From CALHVX01 sp039198065 (GTDB taxonomy: Bacteria > Pseudomonadota > Gammaproteobacteria > Pseudomonadales > Azotimanducaceae), in NCBI GenBank assembly GCA_039198065.1, contig JBCCTU010000004.1, positions 320,299 to 384,298 on the forward strand: 64,000 nt of DNA, given 5' to 3'. The position numbers were made by a program, and so were the translations under genes. Position 1 is the stretch's first letter. The number at the start of each line of letters is the position of its first letter. Below the pieces are notes generated by a model, which saw only the letters and a program-made list of their open reading frames with translations, did not search any database and was not told where the DNA came from. Below are positions 27,464 through 35,523 of this stretch, one piece after another.

Positions 27464-28983
27464 CCACAGCGAATCGATTGCTTGTGATGACGGTGTTTGC
27501 GGTGATCTTAGGCGCTTGCGGCGGCGGCGGTGGTTCCAACGACGCGCCGCCATCGGCGGGAACAGGCGGTGGAGGAAGCACCGGTGGTGGTGGCGGCGCG
27601 ACGCCCGGTCCGGGTACCGGACCTGTCGGTGTAGAACTCGAAGGTGGCGTCAGCGGCACCGGGCTCAATATCGGGCCGATTCAGGGTTTCAGCAGCGTCA
27701 TCGTCAATGGTTTGGCCATGGACGTGGATCTGGCGACTATCGTCGTCGACGGCGCCGTCGCCGCCGAGAGTGATTTGCGGGAAGGTCAGAACGTTGTGGT
27801 GATCGGTGATCTTGCGACTCAGGTTGCCGAACGTCTCGAGTACCGACCGCTGATCCGTGGCCCGATTACGGCGCTGGTGGTCACGGATCCGTTGATCGGT
27901 ACGGCCGAAGCGACGATCTTTGGCCAGGCGGTACGTTTCAACGTCGCGACCTTCTACGACGGTACGGAGCTCGAGGCGTTCGCGGTGGGCGATGTTGTTG
28001 AGGTGAGCGCCACGCGCGATAGCGCGGACTCTTTCGTTGCGACCTACGTTCGCCGCGAGCCGGGCGTGACCACCTTCCAAGTCGTTGGTCCGGTCACGGA
28101 CCTCAATTTAACGAACTTCCAAATTGGCGATCTGGTCATCGACTACACCAGCGCATCGCTTGAAAACTTCGCAGGTGACACGATTGCGAACGGTGATACG
28201 GCCATCGTGCGTGGAAATGCGGCTGACTTTACGGCGCCGGATCAATTCGTTGCTGGAGCCGTCGCGCGCGAGCTGACGCTGACGCTCAACCCTGAGGCCG
28301 AAGTCGAATTGGAAGGCTTCGTCACATCCATAACCGGACCGACGGCGTTCGCTGTTGCCGGGCAACCGGTGGTTACGGATGCGGACACGGAATTCGAGCT
28401 CGGCGATGTTGACGATCTCGAGCTCAACGCGAAGCTTGAAGTAGCCGGTGTGCTCCAGGACGACTTGTCACTGTTAGCAGAAGACATCGTGTTTCGGCCG
28501 CTGCAGGCGGTGCGTGCCGAAGGGCCGATCGAGGCCGTTGATCTGATTGCCGAGACCGTCACGGTGCTCGGCGTGACCTTCGAGGTTCGTGGAACAACGG
28601 AGCTCGAGGACGAGCGCGACGGCGTGACCTCTGGCGCCTTGCTGCTGGTGGACCTTGCCGTCGGTGATCAGGTTGAAGTCCGGGGCTTCCTCGAAGATGC
28701 AGCCGTGGTGGCCGTGGAGCTCAACCGTGACGACCCGAGCACGGAAGCGGCGCTTCGGGCACCGCTGACGGTATTCGATGCCGTCGCCGGCACTTTGAGC
28801 CTGTTTGATGTTGCGCTGGAGACCGACGGGAACACCGAGTACGCAGGGCAAGACGACGACGAGCTGACCCTGGCGGAGTTCTTCGCGCTGCTTGAAACAG
28901 GGTTGTTCGTGGAAGCGTCCTGGGAGAACTACGTATCCACGGCGATCCCCGTCGATGAGCTCAGCGTCGAGGACGACGACTGA
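27460..28983 (+). CDS. DUF5666-type repeat lipoprotein (second copy)
   Basis: A 507-residue lipoprotein: signal peptide LLVMTVFAVILGAC (lipid cysteine at ~20), Gly-rich linker, then the same repeated DUF5666-like beta modules as the upstream paralogue (GLNIGPIQGFSSVIVNGLAMDVD, GPITALVVTDPLIGTAEATIFGQAVRFN, GPVTDLNLTNFQIGDLVIDY, GFVTSITGPTAF, GPIEAVDLIAETVTVLGVTFEV, and a terminal FDAVAGTLSLFDVALETDGNTEY). Both copies end with an acidic ...LEPDD/EDDD tail and share the penultimate phrase on assigning a 'wan' tryptophan strand (VEAEW/VEASW). It lacks the large acidic insertion of the first copy. GTG 27460 overlaps the DUF6502 stop, so the three genes are one operon. Confidence 0.84.
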   Translation: MTTANRLLVMTVFAVILGACGGGGGSNDAPPSAGTGGGGSTGGGGGATPGPGTGPVGVELEGGVSGTGLNIGPIQGFSSVIVNGLAMDVDLATIVVDGAVAAESDLREGQNVVVIGDLATQVAERLEYRPLIRGPITALVVTDPLIGTAEATIFGQAVRFNVATFYDGTELEAFAVGDVVEVSATRDSADSFVATYVRREPGVTTFQVVGPVTDLNLTNFQIGDLVIDYTSASLENFAGDTIANGDTAIVRGNAADFTAPDQFVAGAVARELTLTLNPEAEVELEGFVTSITGPTAFAVAGQPVVTDADTEFELGDVDDLELNAKLEVAGVLQDDLSLLAEDIVFRPLQAVRAEGPIEAVDLIAETVTVLGVTFEVRGTTELEDERDGVTSGALLLVDLAVGDQVEVRGFLEDAAVVAVELNRDDPSTEAALRAPLTVFDAVAGTLSLFDVALETDGNTEYAGQDDDELTLAEFFALLETGLFVEASWENYVSTAIPVDELSVEDDD

Positions 28984-29183
28984 GATTGTTGCCAGGCTAA
29001 TTGACGTCGTTCGATTCAGGCTCATTCGTCGGGACTAACATTTCCCCGGCAACTGCTTACACGGCTCACAACATGGTGGGCGTGCGTTCCGCTAGGGTGC
29101 GTTCTCACCATCGGGCCGTGGCGATCGACGTTCTTAAACGTCGTCAGCCCCGTGCTTATCCGCTCGACGATAAGGCTATTCAA

Positions 29184-31046
29184 TTGACAATAAATTCGAA
29201 GCTTCCCGCATTGTTAGGCTTACTGCTGTGTGCCTCGTCTGTGTTTGGCAGCGAGCTTGCGGTCTCAGAGATTGAAGAACTGACCGTTGTCGGGTCGCGC
29301 CTCAATGACGCGAGCTCTGGTTTCGAGAGCACCATCACGGAGGAAACCCTAGAGGCGCTGGCCCCCATTTCGGTCCAGGATGCACTCCGCAGTCTTCCCG
29401 GCGTGTTCCTGAGTCAGCCGGGCGGGCGCAGTGGGGTACCGTCGCTCAGTATTCGTGGTGCCGAGAGCAACTTCGCGCTGGTTCTGGTTGATGGCGTACG
29501 CGTCAACGATCCCAACAACACGCGGGGTGGTTCCTTTGACTTTTCCACGTTGGACGTAGCGGAAATTACGACGATGCAGCTCGTGCGCGGTCCCGCGTCG
29601 GCGGTCTACGGTTCCGATGCGATGGCCGGTGTGCTGAACGTACGAACCTTTGACCGACAGAGTGATTCTCGCCTCTCCGTTGATGCCGCCGACGATGAGA
29701 TGCGCCGCTACTCGCTTCGCTTGAACCAAGAACTAACTGATGAGCTGTACGCGAACGCGACGCTATCGCGCTCGAGTGAGGAATACGCCGGCGGCGCCTC
29801 CTTTGATGGCGATTTTGCCCGGGTGAACTTGGTTTCGGAATCGACGGGGCTTGAGTGGTCGCTTTCCGCGGCATTTGCGGAGACGGAACAACGCGCGTTT
29901 CCCGAAGATAGCGGTGGCGATCGGTTTGCTGCGCAGTCGGCCCTTGACCGGCGAGACAGTGAAAGTCTTACCCTCAATGGCAGCCTTCGCTACGCGCTTA
30001 CAGAGAACCTCGCTTTGGTAACTCGAGCTTCCTGGCTTGACCGGGAGGAAGATTTTCGATCACCAGGAATCCTGCCGGGTCCTCGGAGTGACTTTGGTGT
30101 TCCCCCGAACGAAGCGGTCTCCGACCTTGAGCGAATCGAAGTTACATCGTTTGTCACGGGCGACTACGGCCGCGTTAATTGGGTGACAGGCCTGGATTGG
30201 CGGCAGGAAGATGGGGCGTCGGTCGGTGAGGTAACGTTTCTTGGCCCAACCGCCTTTGAGATCGATCGCGATCAGCTCGGCGTTTTCGGCGAGCTTTCCT
30301 TTGCCGTCAGCGATCGCCTGACGCTTGAAGGTAGTCTCCGGTCAGATTCCACGGACGATGAAGGTGAGCAGACAACCTATGGGTTTGCAGCGACCTATGC
30401 TGTGGCGGACCGGACATCGCTGATTGCTAGGACGGGAACAGGATTTAAGCTGCCGAGCTTTTTCGCGCTAGCAAGCCCCTTGGTTGGAAACCCTGCGCTA
30501 GAGGCTGAGACCGTTCGCAACTGGGAGGTTGGTGTTGCACACAGCACCGATTCCTTAAGCGTTCAGCTGGTGTACTTCGATAGCGCTTACAAGGACCTGG
30601 TCGACTTTGACTCCGAGCTCTTCACAAACGTGAATCGCAGCCAGGTAGACACCAGTGGTGTGGATCTCTCGGTCCAAGGCAGCGTTGACCGCCTCAATCT
30701 TGGTTATCGTGCACTGCTGTCGTACGTTGATGTCGATGCCCCGAACCCGTTACGGCAGCGGCCGGATTGGCGTTACGGTTTTGACCTGTTCTGGTCTCCG
30801 ACCGATCGGTGGTCGTTTACCGGTTCTGTGAACTACACGGGCGATCGCTTCGACAGTTCAATTCCCCGACCGTCGGTAACCTTGGATAGCTACCTTCGAA
30901 CCGACGTACTGGCCTCGTACTCCTTGACCGATCGCCTCAAGATCAGCATCGGTGCGCTGAATCTGTTTGATGAGGCGTTCGAAGATGCCGATGGCTTCAC
31001 CGGGCAGGGCCGCCAAGTACGTGCTCGGATGCAATGGTCGTTCTAA
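29184..31046 (+). CDS. TonB-dependent outer membrane receptor (BtuB-like size)
   Basis: About 620 residues. The signal peptide (LPALLGLLLCASSVFGSE) is followed by a TonB-box-like EIEELTVVGSR. The plug domain shows SVQDALRSLPGVFLSQPGGRSGVPSLSIRGAESNFALVLVDGVRVND and VRGPASAVYGSDAMAGVLNV, and a 22-strand barrel ends in an aromatic residue (VRARMQWSF). Length and plug style resemble BtuB, the cobalamin receptor, but the substrate is not proven. TTG 29184 is favoured: AAGG lies 9 bases upstream and it directly precedes the signal peptide, whereas the frame open to 29001 adds 61 basic, non-signal residues. It overlaps the next gene by 13 bases. Confidence 0.9.
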   Translation: MTINSKLPALLGLLLCASSVFGSELAVSEIEELTVVGSRLNDASSGFESTITEETLEALAPISVQDALRSLPGVFLSQPGGRSGVPSLSIRGAESNFALVLVDGVRVNDPNNTRGGSFDFSTLDVAEITTMQLVRGPASAVYGSDAMAGVLNVRTFDRQSDSRLSVDAADDEMRRYSLRLNQELTDELYANATLSRSSEEYAGGASFDGDFARVNLVSESTGLEWSLSAAFAETEQRAFPEDSGGDRFAAQSALDRRDSESLTLNGSLRYALTENLALVTRASWLDREEDFRSPGILPGPRSDFGVPPNEAVSDLERIEVTSFVTGDYGRVNWVTGLDWRQEDGASVGEVTFLGPTAFEIDRDQLGVFGELSFAVSDRLTLEGSLRSDSTDDEGEQTTYGFAATYAVADRTSLIARTGTGFKLPSFFALASPLVGNPALEAETVRNWEVGVAHSTDSLSVQLVYFDSAYKDLVDFDSELFTNVNRSQVDTSGVDLSVQGSVDRLNLGYRALLSYVDVDAPNPLRQRPDWRYGFDLFWSPTDRWSFTGSVNYTGDRFDSSIPRPSVTLDSYLRTDVLASYSLTDRLKISIGALNLFDEAFEDADGFTGQGRQVRARMQWSF

Positions 31047-31429
31047 GCGTATTGCTCTTTCTTGCGGCCTTGGTGCAGCTCAATGATCCGGATCCCGTTC
31101 GTTGGGCGGGCTACTACACGTTCTGCGGCGTACTGATTCTACTGTGTGGACGTCGAGCACCGGCGCTTCCTGCCGTTAGATGGACGGCAGCCTTGGTGTC
31201 CATCGCCTCATTAGTTCTTTCCGTCGCCCTTCTCAGCGAAAACTGGAGCGAGGTACGGCAGCTCATCGGATCGTCTCAGATCACCCAGGCAATGAGCGAC
31301 GCCGCGCCGGTGAACGAAATCGCCAAAGAAGCCGGGGGACTCATGTTAGCGGGCGTGTTTCTGGCGATTGCCTACGTTCGATCCCGCGGCCCCGCGTCGG
31401 GCCCGTCCGGCAGTCCGGACGGTCAATAG
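31034..31429 (+). CDS. TMEM220-like small membrane protein
   Basis: A 131-residue protein with about four hydrophobic helices. The opening LLFLAALVQLNDPDPVRWAGYYTFCGVLIL contains the Q-x-N-D-P-D-P-x-x-W motif that marks the TMEM220 family (shared by bacteria and animals; function unknown). A conserved-looking helical pair and an SRGPASGPSG tail follow. Its ATG lies 13 bases inside the receptor gene, so it is translated from the same mRNA and may assist that transport system (inference). Confidence 0.82.
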   Translation: MVVLSVLLFLAALVQLNDPDPVRWAGYYTFCGVLILLCGRRAPALPAVRWTAALVSIASLVLSVALLSENWSEVRQLIGSSQITQAMSDAAPVNEIAKEAGGLMLAGVFLAIAYVRSRGPASGPSGSPDGQ

Positions 31430-31495
31430 CATTTCCGCGGGGTTGTGCGATAACCCGTACCGCGCTGTCAACGATCGAAGCGAAAGCCGTTTACG

Positions 31496-31524
31496 ACGAT
31501 CGCCCGGGCAAGCCGGGCGATCGT
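31496..31524. terminator. Strong hairpin between convergent genes
   Basis: A perfect 12-bp stem (ACGATCGCCCGG / CCGGGCGATCGT) around a GCAAG loop, in the gap between the plus-strand TMEM220 gene and the minus-strand CARDB gene. The position suits a bidirectional terminator, but there is no T-run on either side, so it is not a canonical intrinsic terminator. Confidence 0.5.
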
Positions 31525-31556
31525 GGGGCAGGGCGTTTCGAACGCGATGGTGGCGA

Positions 31557-32507
31557 CTAGCGCGTGATTACGGCAGTGCCGTCATCGCGGTTGCTTGCCG
31601 GCGATTCGTTCGTCTCAGGGATGCGGTTGTTGGGATCAACCACGGCGACGACGGTAACCATGATGTGCTGGGGTTCCGGGGGCATCTGCGCGGTAACGTT
31701 CACAGCCACTGTTTCCCGAGCGCCCGCTGGCAGGTAGGGAACGGTCTGCATGGAAATACCGAAGCGACCGATGAAGCTGGGTGCGGTGTCGTAGCACAGG
31801 ATGTCGTTGGGCTTGGTTGAGCCCGGGCGCGTCGGCAGCGGCTGTACGCTGGCGTCGCAGATAAGCACCTCCATGGCGACTTCGATGTTCTGCACGTCGA
31901 TCGTGCCGACGTTGCGAACTTCCGCGTCAATGGTGTAGGTGCCCCTCGACGCGGCGTAGTTCGTGCCGGCGCCTTCGATGTTCAGGTTGGGCAGGGGAAT
32001 CGGCCAGCTGAACGAGCGGCGGTTCGATACCTGCGAGGCCGGATCCTGACGAAACAGGAATACGCCTGCCGTCGAGCGCACGTAAAAGTCGGCCTCTGGA
32101 CGCCGGAGTGCTGCGGGGACCTCGACGGTTTCGGCGAAGTACACGTAGCGGTTGGTCATGTGGGTGATGTTGTTGCCCTGCAGCGCAACGCAGCCGTCGG
32201 ACGCCGCAAGCGGTGCGCCGACGCTGTCGGTAATGCACAGCTCGAAGGTCGTCTTCAATCCCTGCTCCGCACTCCAGGTGATGGACAGGGTCTGCGACTC
32301 GCCTTCTTCAACTTCCGGTAGCGGGTTCGGGTTGACGGACAGCAGCGACACCTTGGGGTTGGCCTTGATGTACCCGCAGAAAATCTGGGCGCAGTCGACG
32401 TCGATGTACTGTCCGGTGAGCCAGATCTCGTCGAGATCGGCCGATGCGTGGGGTGCACTGACGCTACCGGCGAGCAGCAGCAGGCACAGAGAAAGGAAAC
32501 GGGACAT
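31557..32507 (-). CDS. Secreted CARDB-domain (Ig-like) protein
   Basis: A 316-residue exported protein with a signal peptide (FLSLCLLLLAGSVSAPHASA). An N-terminal domain with cysteines (DVDCAQIFCGYIKANPKVSLLSVNPNP) comes first, then a beta-rich domain. The C-terminal domain is of the CARDB type: ASRGTYTIDAEVRNVGTIDVQNIEVAMEVLICD ... VPYLPAGARETVAVNVTAQM ... VTVVAVVDPNNRIPETNESPASNRD, the classic 'xVDPxNxIxExNExNN' ending. CARDB domains are adhesive or structural modules. ATG 32507 has GGAGGT 9 bases upstream; the longer frame to 32834 is an artefact of antisense sequence. Function unknown. Confidence 0.84.
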   Translation of the reverse strand: MSRFLSLCLLLLAGSVSAPHASADLDEIWLTGQYIDVDCAQIFCGYIKANPKVSLLSVNPNPLPEVEEGESQTLSITWSAEQGLKTTFELCITDSVGAPLAASDGCVALQGNNITHMTNRYVYFAETVEVPAALRRPEADFYVRSTAGVFLFRQDPASQVSNRRSFSWPIPLPNLNIEGAGTNYAASRGTYTIDAEVRNVGTIDVQNIEVAMEVLICDASVQPLPTRPGSTKPNDILCYDTAPSFIGRFGISMQTVPYLPAGARETVAVNVTAQMPPEPQHIMVTVVAVVDPNNRIPETNESPASNRDDGTAVITR

Positions 32508-32637
32508 GGGTGTGACCTCCATTGGTTGCCCCCGTGGGTCACGGTCCCGGAGAAAATGGTTCAACACCTCGTCTGGGAAGCGAACCCTTTGCCGTTTTGA
32601 CGGTCGACAGGGGAACGCAAGCGCCGGATTGATCCTC

Positions 32638-33420
32638 ATGTCCCCCATCCACGGTTTTCGCGGGCTCGCCTCGATACTCGCCGGCCTGCTGCTCACCGGC
32701 GTTGCCGGGGCAGCCGACGAACGGCCAACGCTTGAGCTGCGCAGTGGCACCCAGGCCACGGCACTGGTCGAGCTGTACACGTCCGAGGGGTGCTCGAGCT
32801 GCCCGCCGGCGGATCGTTGGCTGTCGTCCCTCAAATCGTCACCGCAGCTGTGGCAGACGCTGGTACCGGTGGCTTTTCACGTCGATTACTGGGATTACAT
32901 CGGTTGGCCGGATCGTTTTGCGGATGCGGCCTACGGGCAGCGGCAACGCCGCCACGCTCGAGAAGGTCGGTCCTCGGGGGTCTACACCCCGGGCATGTTT
33001 GTAGACGGTGCCGAATGGCGCAGCTGGCGCCGCGGTGGCGCTCCCACGGGAAGTGGAGCAGCGGTAGGTACGCTGGCGGCGACCCTCACCGACACAGCGG
33101 CGTCGATCCGTTTCAATCCCGAGCCGACGATCGACGGGCCCTTTGAGGCGACGGTGGCGTTCTTAGGGCTCGATCTCACAAGCCAGGTGCGTGCCGGAGA
33201 GAACCGGGGTCGACGGCTGGTGAACGATTTTGTTGTCCTTGGCTTGCGGCGTGTCGCGCTCAAGGCCGGGGCCACGATCCACCAAGGCCAGGTGCCGCTT
33301 GGCACCGTGCCTGCAGATACCGGTGCCGTTGCGGTCTGGGTCAGCCGAGCTGGCGCGTTGCCGCCGATTCAGGCGACTGGGGGTTGGTGGTTGCGTGCCC
33401 CGACACTCGCGCTGCGGTAG
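32638..33420 (+). CDS. DUF1223 thioredoxin-like exported protein
   Basis: A 260-residue protein with an N-terminal signal (GLASILAGLLLTGVAGAAD). The DUF1223 core is present: TALVELYTSEGCSSCPPADRWLSSL, with the CxxC of a thioredoxin-like fold, VPVAFHVDYWDYIGWPDRFADAAYGQRQR, and SSGVYTPGMFVDGAEWRSW. A beta-rich C-terminal half completes it. The family is exported and widespread in proteobacteria; its redox partner is unknown. ATG 32638 gives the signal peptide. The frame remains open far upstream (to 32152), but that part is antisense to the CARDB gene. Divergent from that gene, leaving 130 bp for both promoters. Confidence 0.88.
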   Translation: MSPIHGFRGLASILAGLLLTGVAGAADERPTLELRSGTQATALVELYTSEGCSSCPPADRWLSSLKSSPQLWQTLVPVAFHVDYWDYIGWPDRFADAAYGQRQRRHAREGRSSGVYTPGMFVDGAEWRSWRRGGAPTGSGAAVGTLAATLTDTAASIRFNPEPTIDGPFEATVAFLGLDLTSQVRAGENRGRRLVNDFVVLGLRRVALKAGATIHQGQVPLGTVPADTGAVAVWVSRAGALPPIQATGGWWLRAPTLALR

Positions 33421-33464
33421 CGGTAAGCTCTTGGTGTTCGGAGCGCGGCATTAGGGAGAACACC

Positions 33465-34394
33465 ATGAACCATCGAACTCTGGCGCGTCGCCGTCGGCTG
33501 CGGCGCGAACGGACCGACGTCTCGGGCCTGACCGGCGACGAATTCATCTTCGGCAAGCGCGTTCGTGACGGCGACCGCATCAACATCCTCGTTGAAGGCG
33601 ATTCCTGGTTTGCCTACCCGCGTCCAAACATCGTTGCCGGGCCGGCGTCGAACATCGTCTCCAATCTGCTCGAGCCGCTGCGCCCGACGCGGCTCATCAA
33701 CGCGCTGTGTCTGGCATCGAACGGCCACACGCTCAATCAGATCGTCGACCGCGGCCAGCTCGCGCGGCTGACGCGCATCTTCAAACGCTACGGCGAGCAG
33801 ATGGATCTCATGCTGCTGTCGGCTGGCGGGAACGATGTGATCGGGGGTAAAGAACTCAAGGGATTGTTGCGGGACTACGAGCCCGGATTCACGGCCAGGG
33901 ACTGCATAGACGCTTCGGCCTGGGAGGCACGCCTGGCGCGGTTACGTCGGGACCTGGAAACGATTCTCAAACTGCAGATTCGGTTTGCCCCGCAGATGCC
34001 GATCCTGACCCACACTTACGACGTCGCCGAACCCACATCGCGCAAAGGACGGCTGTTGTTTGGACTGGTGCGTACCGGACCCTGGATGTGGCCTGTGATG
34101 AACGACAAAAACATTCCCGAGGGTGCGCTTCGCCGGCAGATCGTTCAAGAACTGCTGAACGACTTCCGCAACCAATTGCTGCAAATCTGGGCTCAGTATC
34201 CGGACTCGCTCCTCGTCGTCGATACCATTGGCACGTTGAGCCCGAACGATCTCGACGACTGGGCCGACGAAATTCATCCCACACCGCAAGGCTTCAAGCG
34301 GGTCGCTGCGCCGATGTATGACGAGATGCAGACCTTGCTGCCCATCCTCCCGGATCGGGACGACTCTGGGCGCTACCGGCTACGGGTGATTTAG
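33465..34394 (+). CDS. SGNH/GDSL-type hydrolase-like protein
   Basis: A 309-residue soluble protein with the block pattern of SGNH hydrolases: block I ILVEGDSWFAYP (S47), block III SAGGNDVIGG, and block V DDWADEIHPTPQGFKRVA with the D-x-x-H pair. The middle Gly/Asn contributions are also present. No signal peptide is apparent: the N-terminus is basic (NHRTLARRRRLRRERT). Esterase activity on an unknown substrate is likely. ATG 33465 is supported by GGGAG nine bases upstream. It lies 44 bp after the DUF1223 gene on the same strand. Confidence 0.87.
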   Translation: MNHRTLARRRRLRRERTDVSGLTGDEFIFGKRVRDGDRINILVEGDSWFAYPRPNIVAGPASNIVSNLLEPLRPTRLINALCLASNGHTLNQIVDRGQLARLTRIFKRYGEQMDLMLLSAGGNDVIGGKELKGLLRDYEPGFTARDCIDASAWEARLARLRRDLETILKLQIRFAPQMPILTHTYDVAEPTSRKGRLLFGLVRTGPWMWPVMNDKNIPEGALRRQIVQELLNDFRNQLLQIWAQYPDSLLVVDTIGTLSPNDLDDWADEIHPTPQGFKRVAAPMYDEMQTLLPILPDRDDSGRYRLRVI

Positions 34395-34418
34395 CCTGCG
34401 CTATGAGCAGCGCGCAAT

Positions 34419-34655
34419 CTACTTACCGGGTGTCCGGTTGCGAGAGCTCAGCGCGTTTCCGAGGAGGTGCCGGTTTTTATCATCGTAATCGTAGCGATGG
34501 GCGCCACAGGCATGGCAGCTGTCCCGCCACGGGCGGTCGTCGTACATCTCGAGATGGCCGTCGCAGGCAGGGTTGGGACACTGATCGAGGATATGGACCC
34601 GGTACCACTCAACCAGGTTTTTCCAGGTGCTTTTGATGCTATTGGTGTTCCACAT
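34419..34655 (-). CDS. Small zinc-ribbon-like hypothetical protein
   Basis: A 78-residue protein with two cysteine pairs, CPNPAC and, 16 residues later, CHAC, in a hydrophilic aromatic context (WYRVHILDQCPNPACDG, DDRPWRDSCHACGAHRYDYDD). This is consistent with a small zinc ribbon. No named family is recognised. It overlaps the 3' end of the upstream minus-strand gene by 17 bases, which supports real coupling, but the ribosome site is weak. Confidence 0.5.
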   Translation of the reverse strand: MWNTNSIKSTWKNLVEWYRVHILDQCPNPACDGHLEMYDDRPWRDSCHACGAHRYDYDDKNRHLLGNALSSRNRTPGK

Positions 34656-35490
34656 ACCAACACTCTACGCTCAACGCGGGCTGCGCGCGACGGGAAGTCG
34701 CCACCTCGCGGCGGCACGGATCACCGTTGTTGGCCTGGACGCCCGTTCTATTTGCGCTGGTCGAGCGCCTGCTTTCCAGGACTTTCTGGAAGTGAAACGG
34801 ATCGTTCCGCGCAAACCGCTCAGACAGCTTTCGAAATTCAGTTTTGATTCGATTCACTGTTGACTCGGTGAGCGTCTTCGACAGCTCCACCCACTCTTGG
34901 GTTAACGAGCAGCCTGGTGTCGTCTCGCAAACGCTCGCCGCCCAAGCGTTGTACTCAATTTCGTCTTCCATCATGCTCGGCTTGGCGGACGCGAGTAGGT
35001 TAAACGCAACAAGCCGAGGCCTTGGATGATGTTCGTTGAGGACCTGTGGATGTTCATCCAAATAGCGTGCTTCGTTGCCCCCGTATGTAGCCAGTGTGAA
35101 TTCAGCAACGAGATCGCCGCGTTGTGCTGCACGCGCGAGTAGCTTGCTTCCCCAGTCAACAGGGTGAGCGCCGTTCGGAGCCTGCGCCAGCGCATAGCGA
35201 CACCCGTCAAACTCTTGCAACTTCTCCGTGGCGTAACTCCCGCCCGCAAGACCAGACCTTTCGTGGTACGAACGCAGGTCCGCAATAGAGTCGTGATTGA
35301 ACGCGAAGGCGCAGCGATACGTCAGCAGATCGCTCAACTCGACCATCGCCCGCGCGTCGTGTTGCTCCACCCGCGGGTACAGTGCATCAAAGGTCTTTCG
35401 GACGGAATCAGTAGAATCGGCGTGTGCCGCGAGGCTAAAGGTCAACGCGACTAGCGCCGTACGTGCTGCTGCAGAACCGCTTTTTTTCAT
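34639..35490 (-). CDS. Exported hypothetical protein
   Basis: A 283-residue protein with a signal peptide (MKKSGSAAARTALVALTFSLAAHAD). The mature part is helical, with TYRCAFAFNHDSIADLRSYHERSG and a Sel1/TPR-like stretch WGSKLLARAAQRGDLVAEFTLATYGG. No catalytic motif or family is recognised. ATG 35490 is chosen to begin at the signal peptide; the frame extends to 35517 without added features. It lies 33 bp downstream of the P450 gene on the same strand. Confidence 0.65.
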   Translation of the reverse strand: MKKSGSAAARTALVALTFSLAAHADSTDSVRKTFDALYPRVEQHDARAMVELSDLLTYRCAFAFNHDSIADLRSYHERSGLAGGSYATEKLQEFDGCRYALAQAPNGAHPVDWGSKLLARAAQRGDLVAEFTLATYGGNEARYLDEHPQVLNEHHPRPRLVAFNLLASAKPSMMEDEIEYNAWAASVCETTPGCSLTQEWVELSKTLTESTVNRIKTEFRKLSERFARNDPFHFQKVLESRRSTSANRTGVQANNGDPCRREVATSRRAQPALSVECWYVEHQ

Positions 35491-35523
35491 CACTGAGCTG
35501 GGTACTAAGACTATCACCCTAGC

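Noticed and set aside
28984..29183. Possible cobalamin riboswitch before the BtuB-like receptor
   Set aside because: CCCCGGCAACTGC at about 29043 faintly recalls the riboswitch core, but the B12 box (GCCACTG) and the other conserved blocks are missing.
29001..29183. 61-residue N-terminal extension of the TonB-dependent receptor
   Set aside because: The frame is open, but the residues are basic and unlike a signal peptide. TTG 29184 gives a normal signal sequence with a nearby ribosome site.
32152..32637. Upstream extension of the DUF1223 frame
   Set aside because: It is antisense to the signal-peptide end of the CARDB gene. The protein's signal sequence begins just after ATG 32638.
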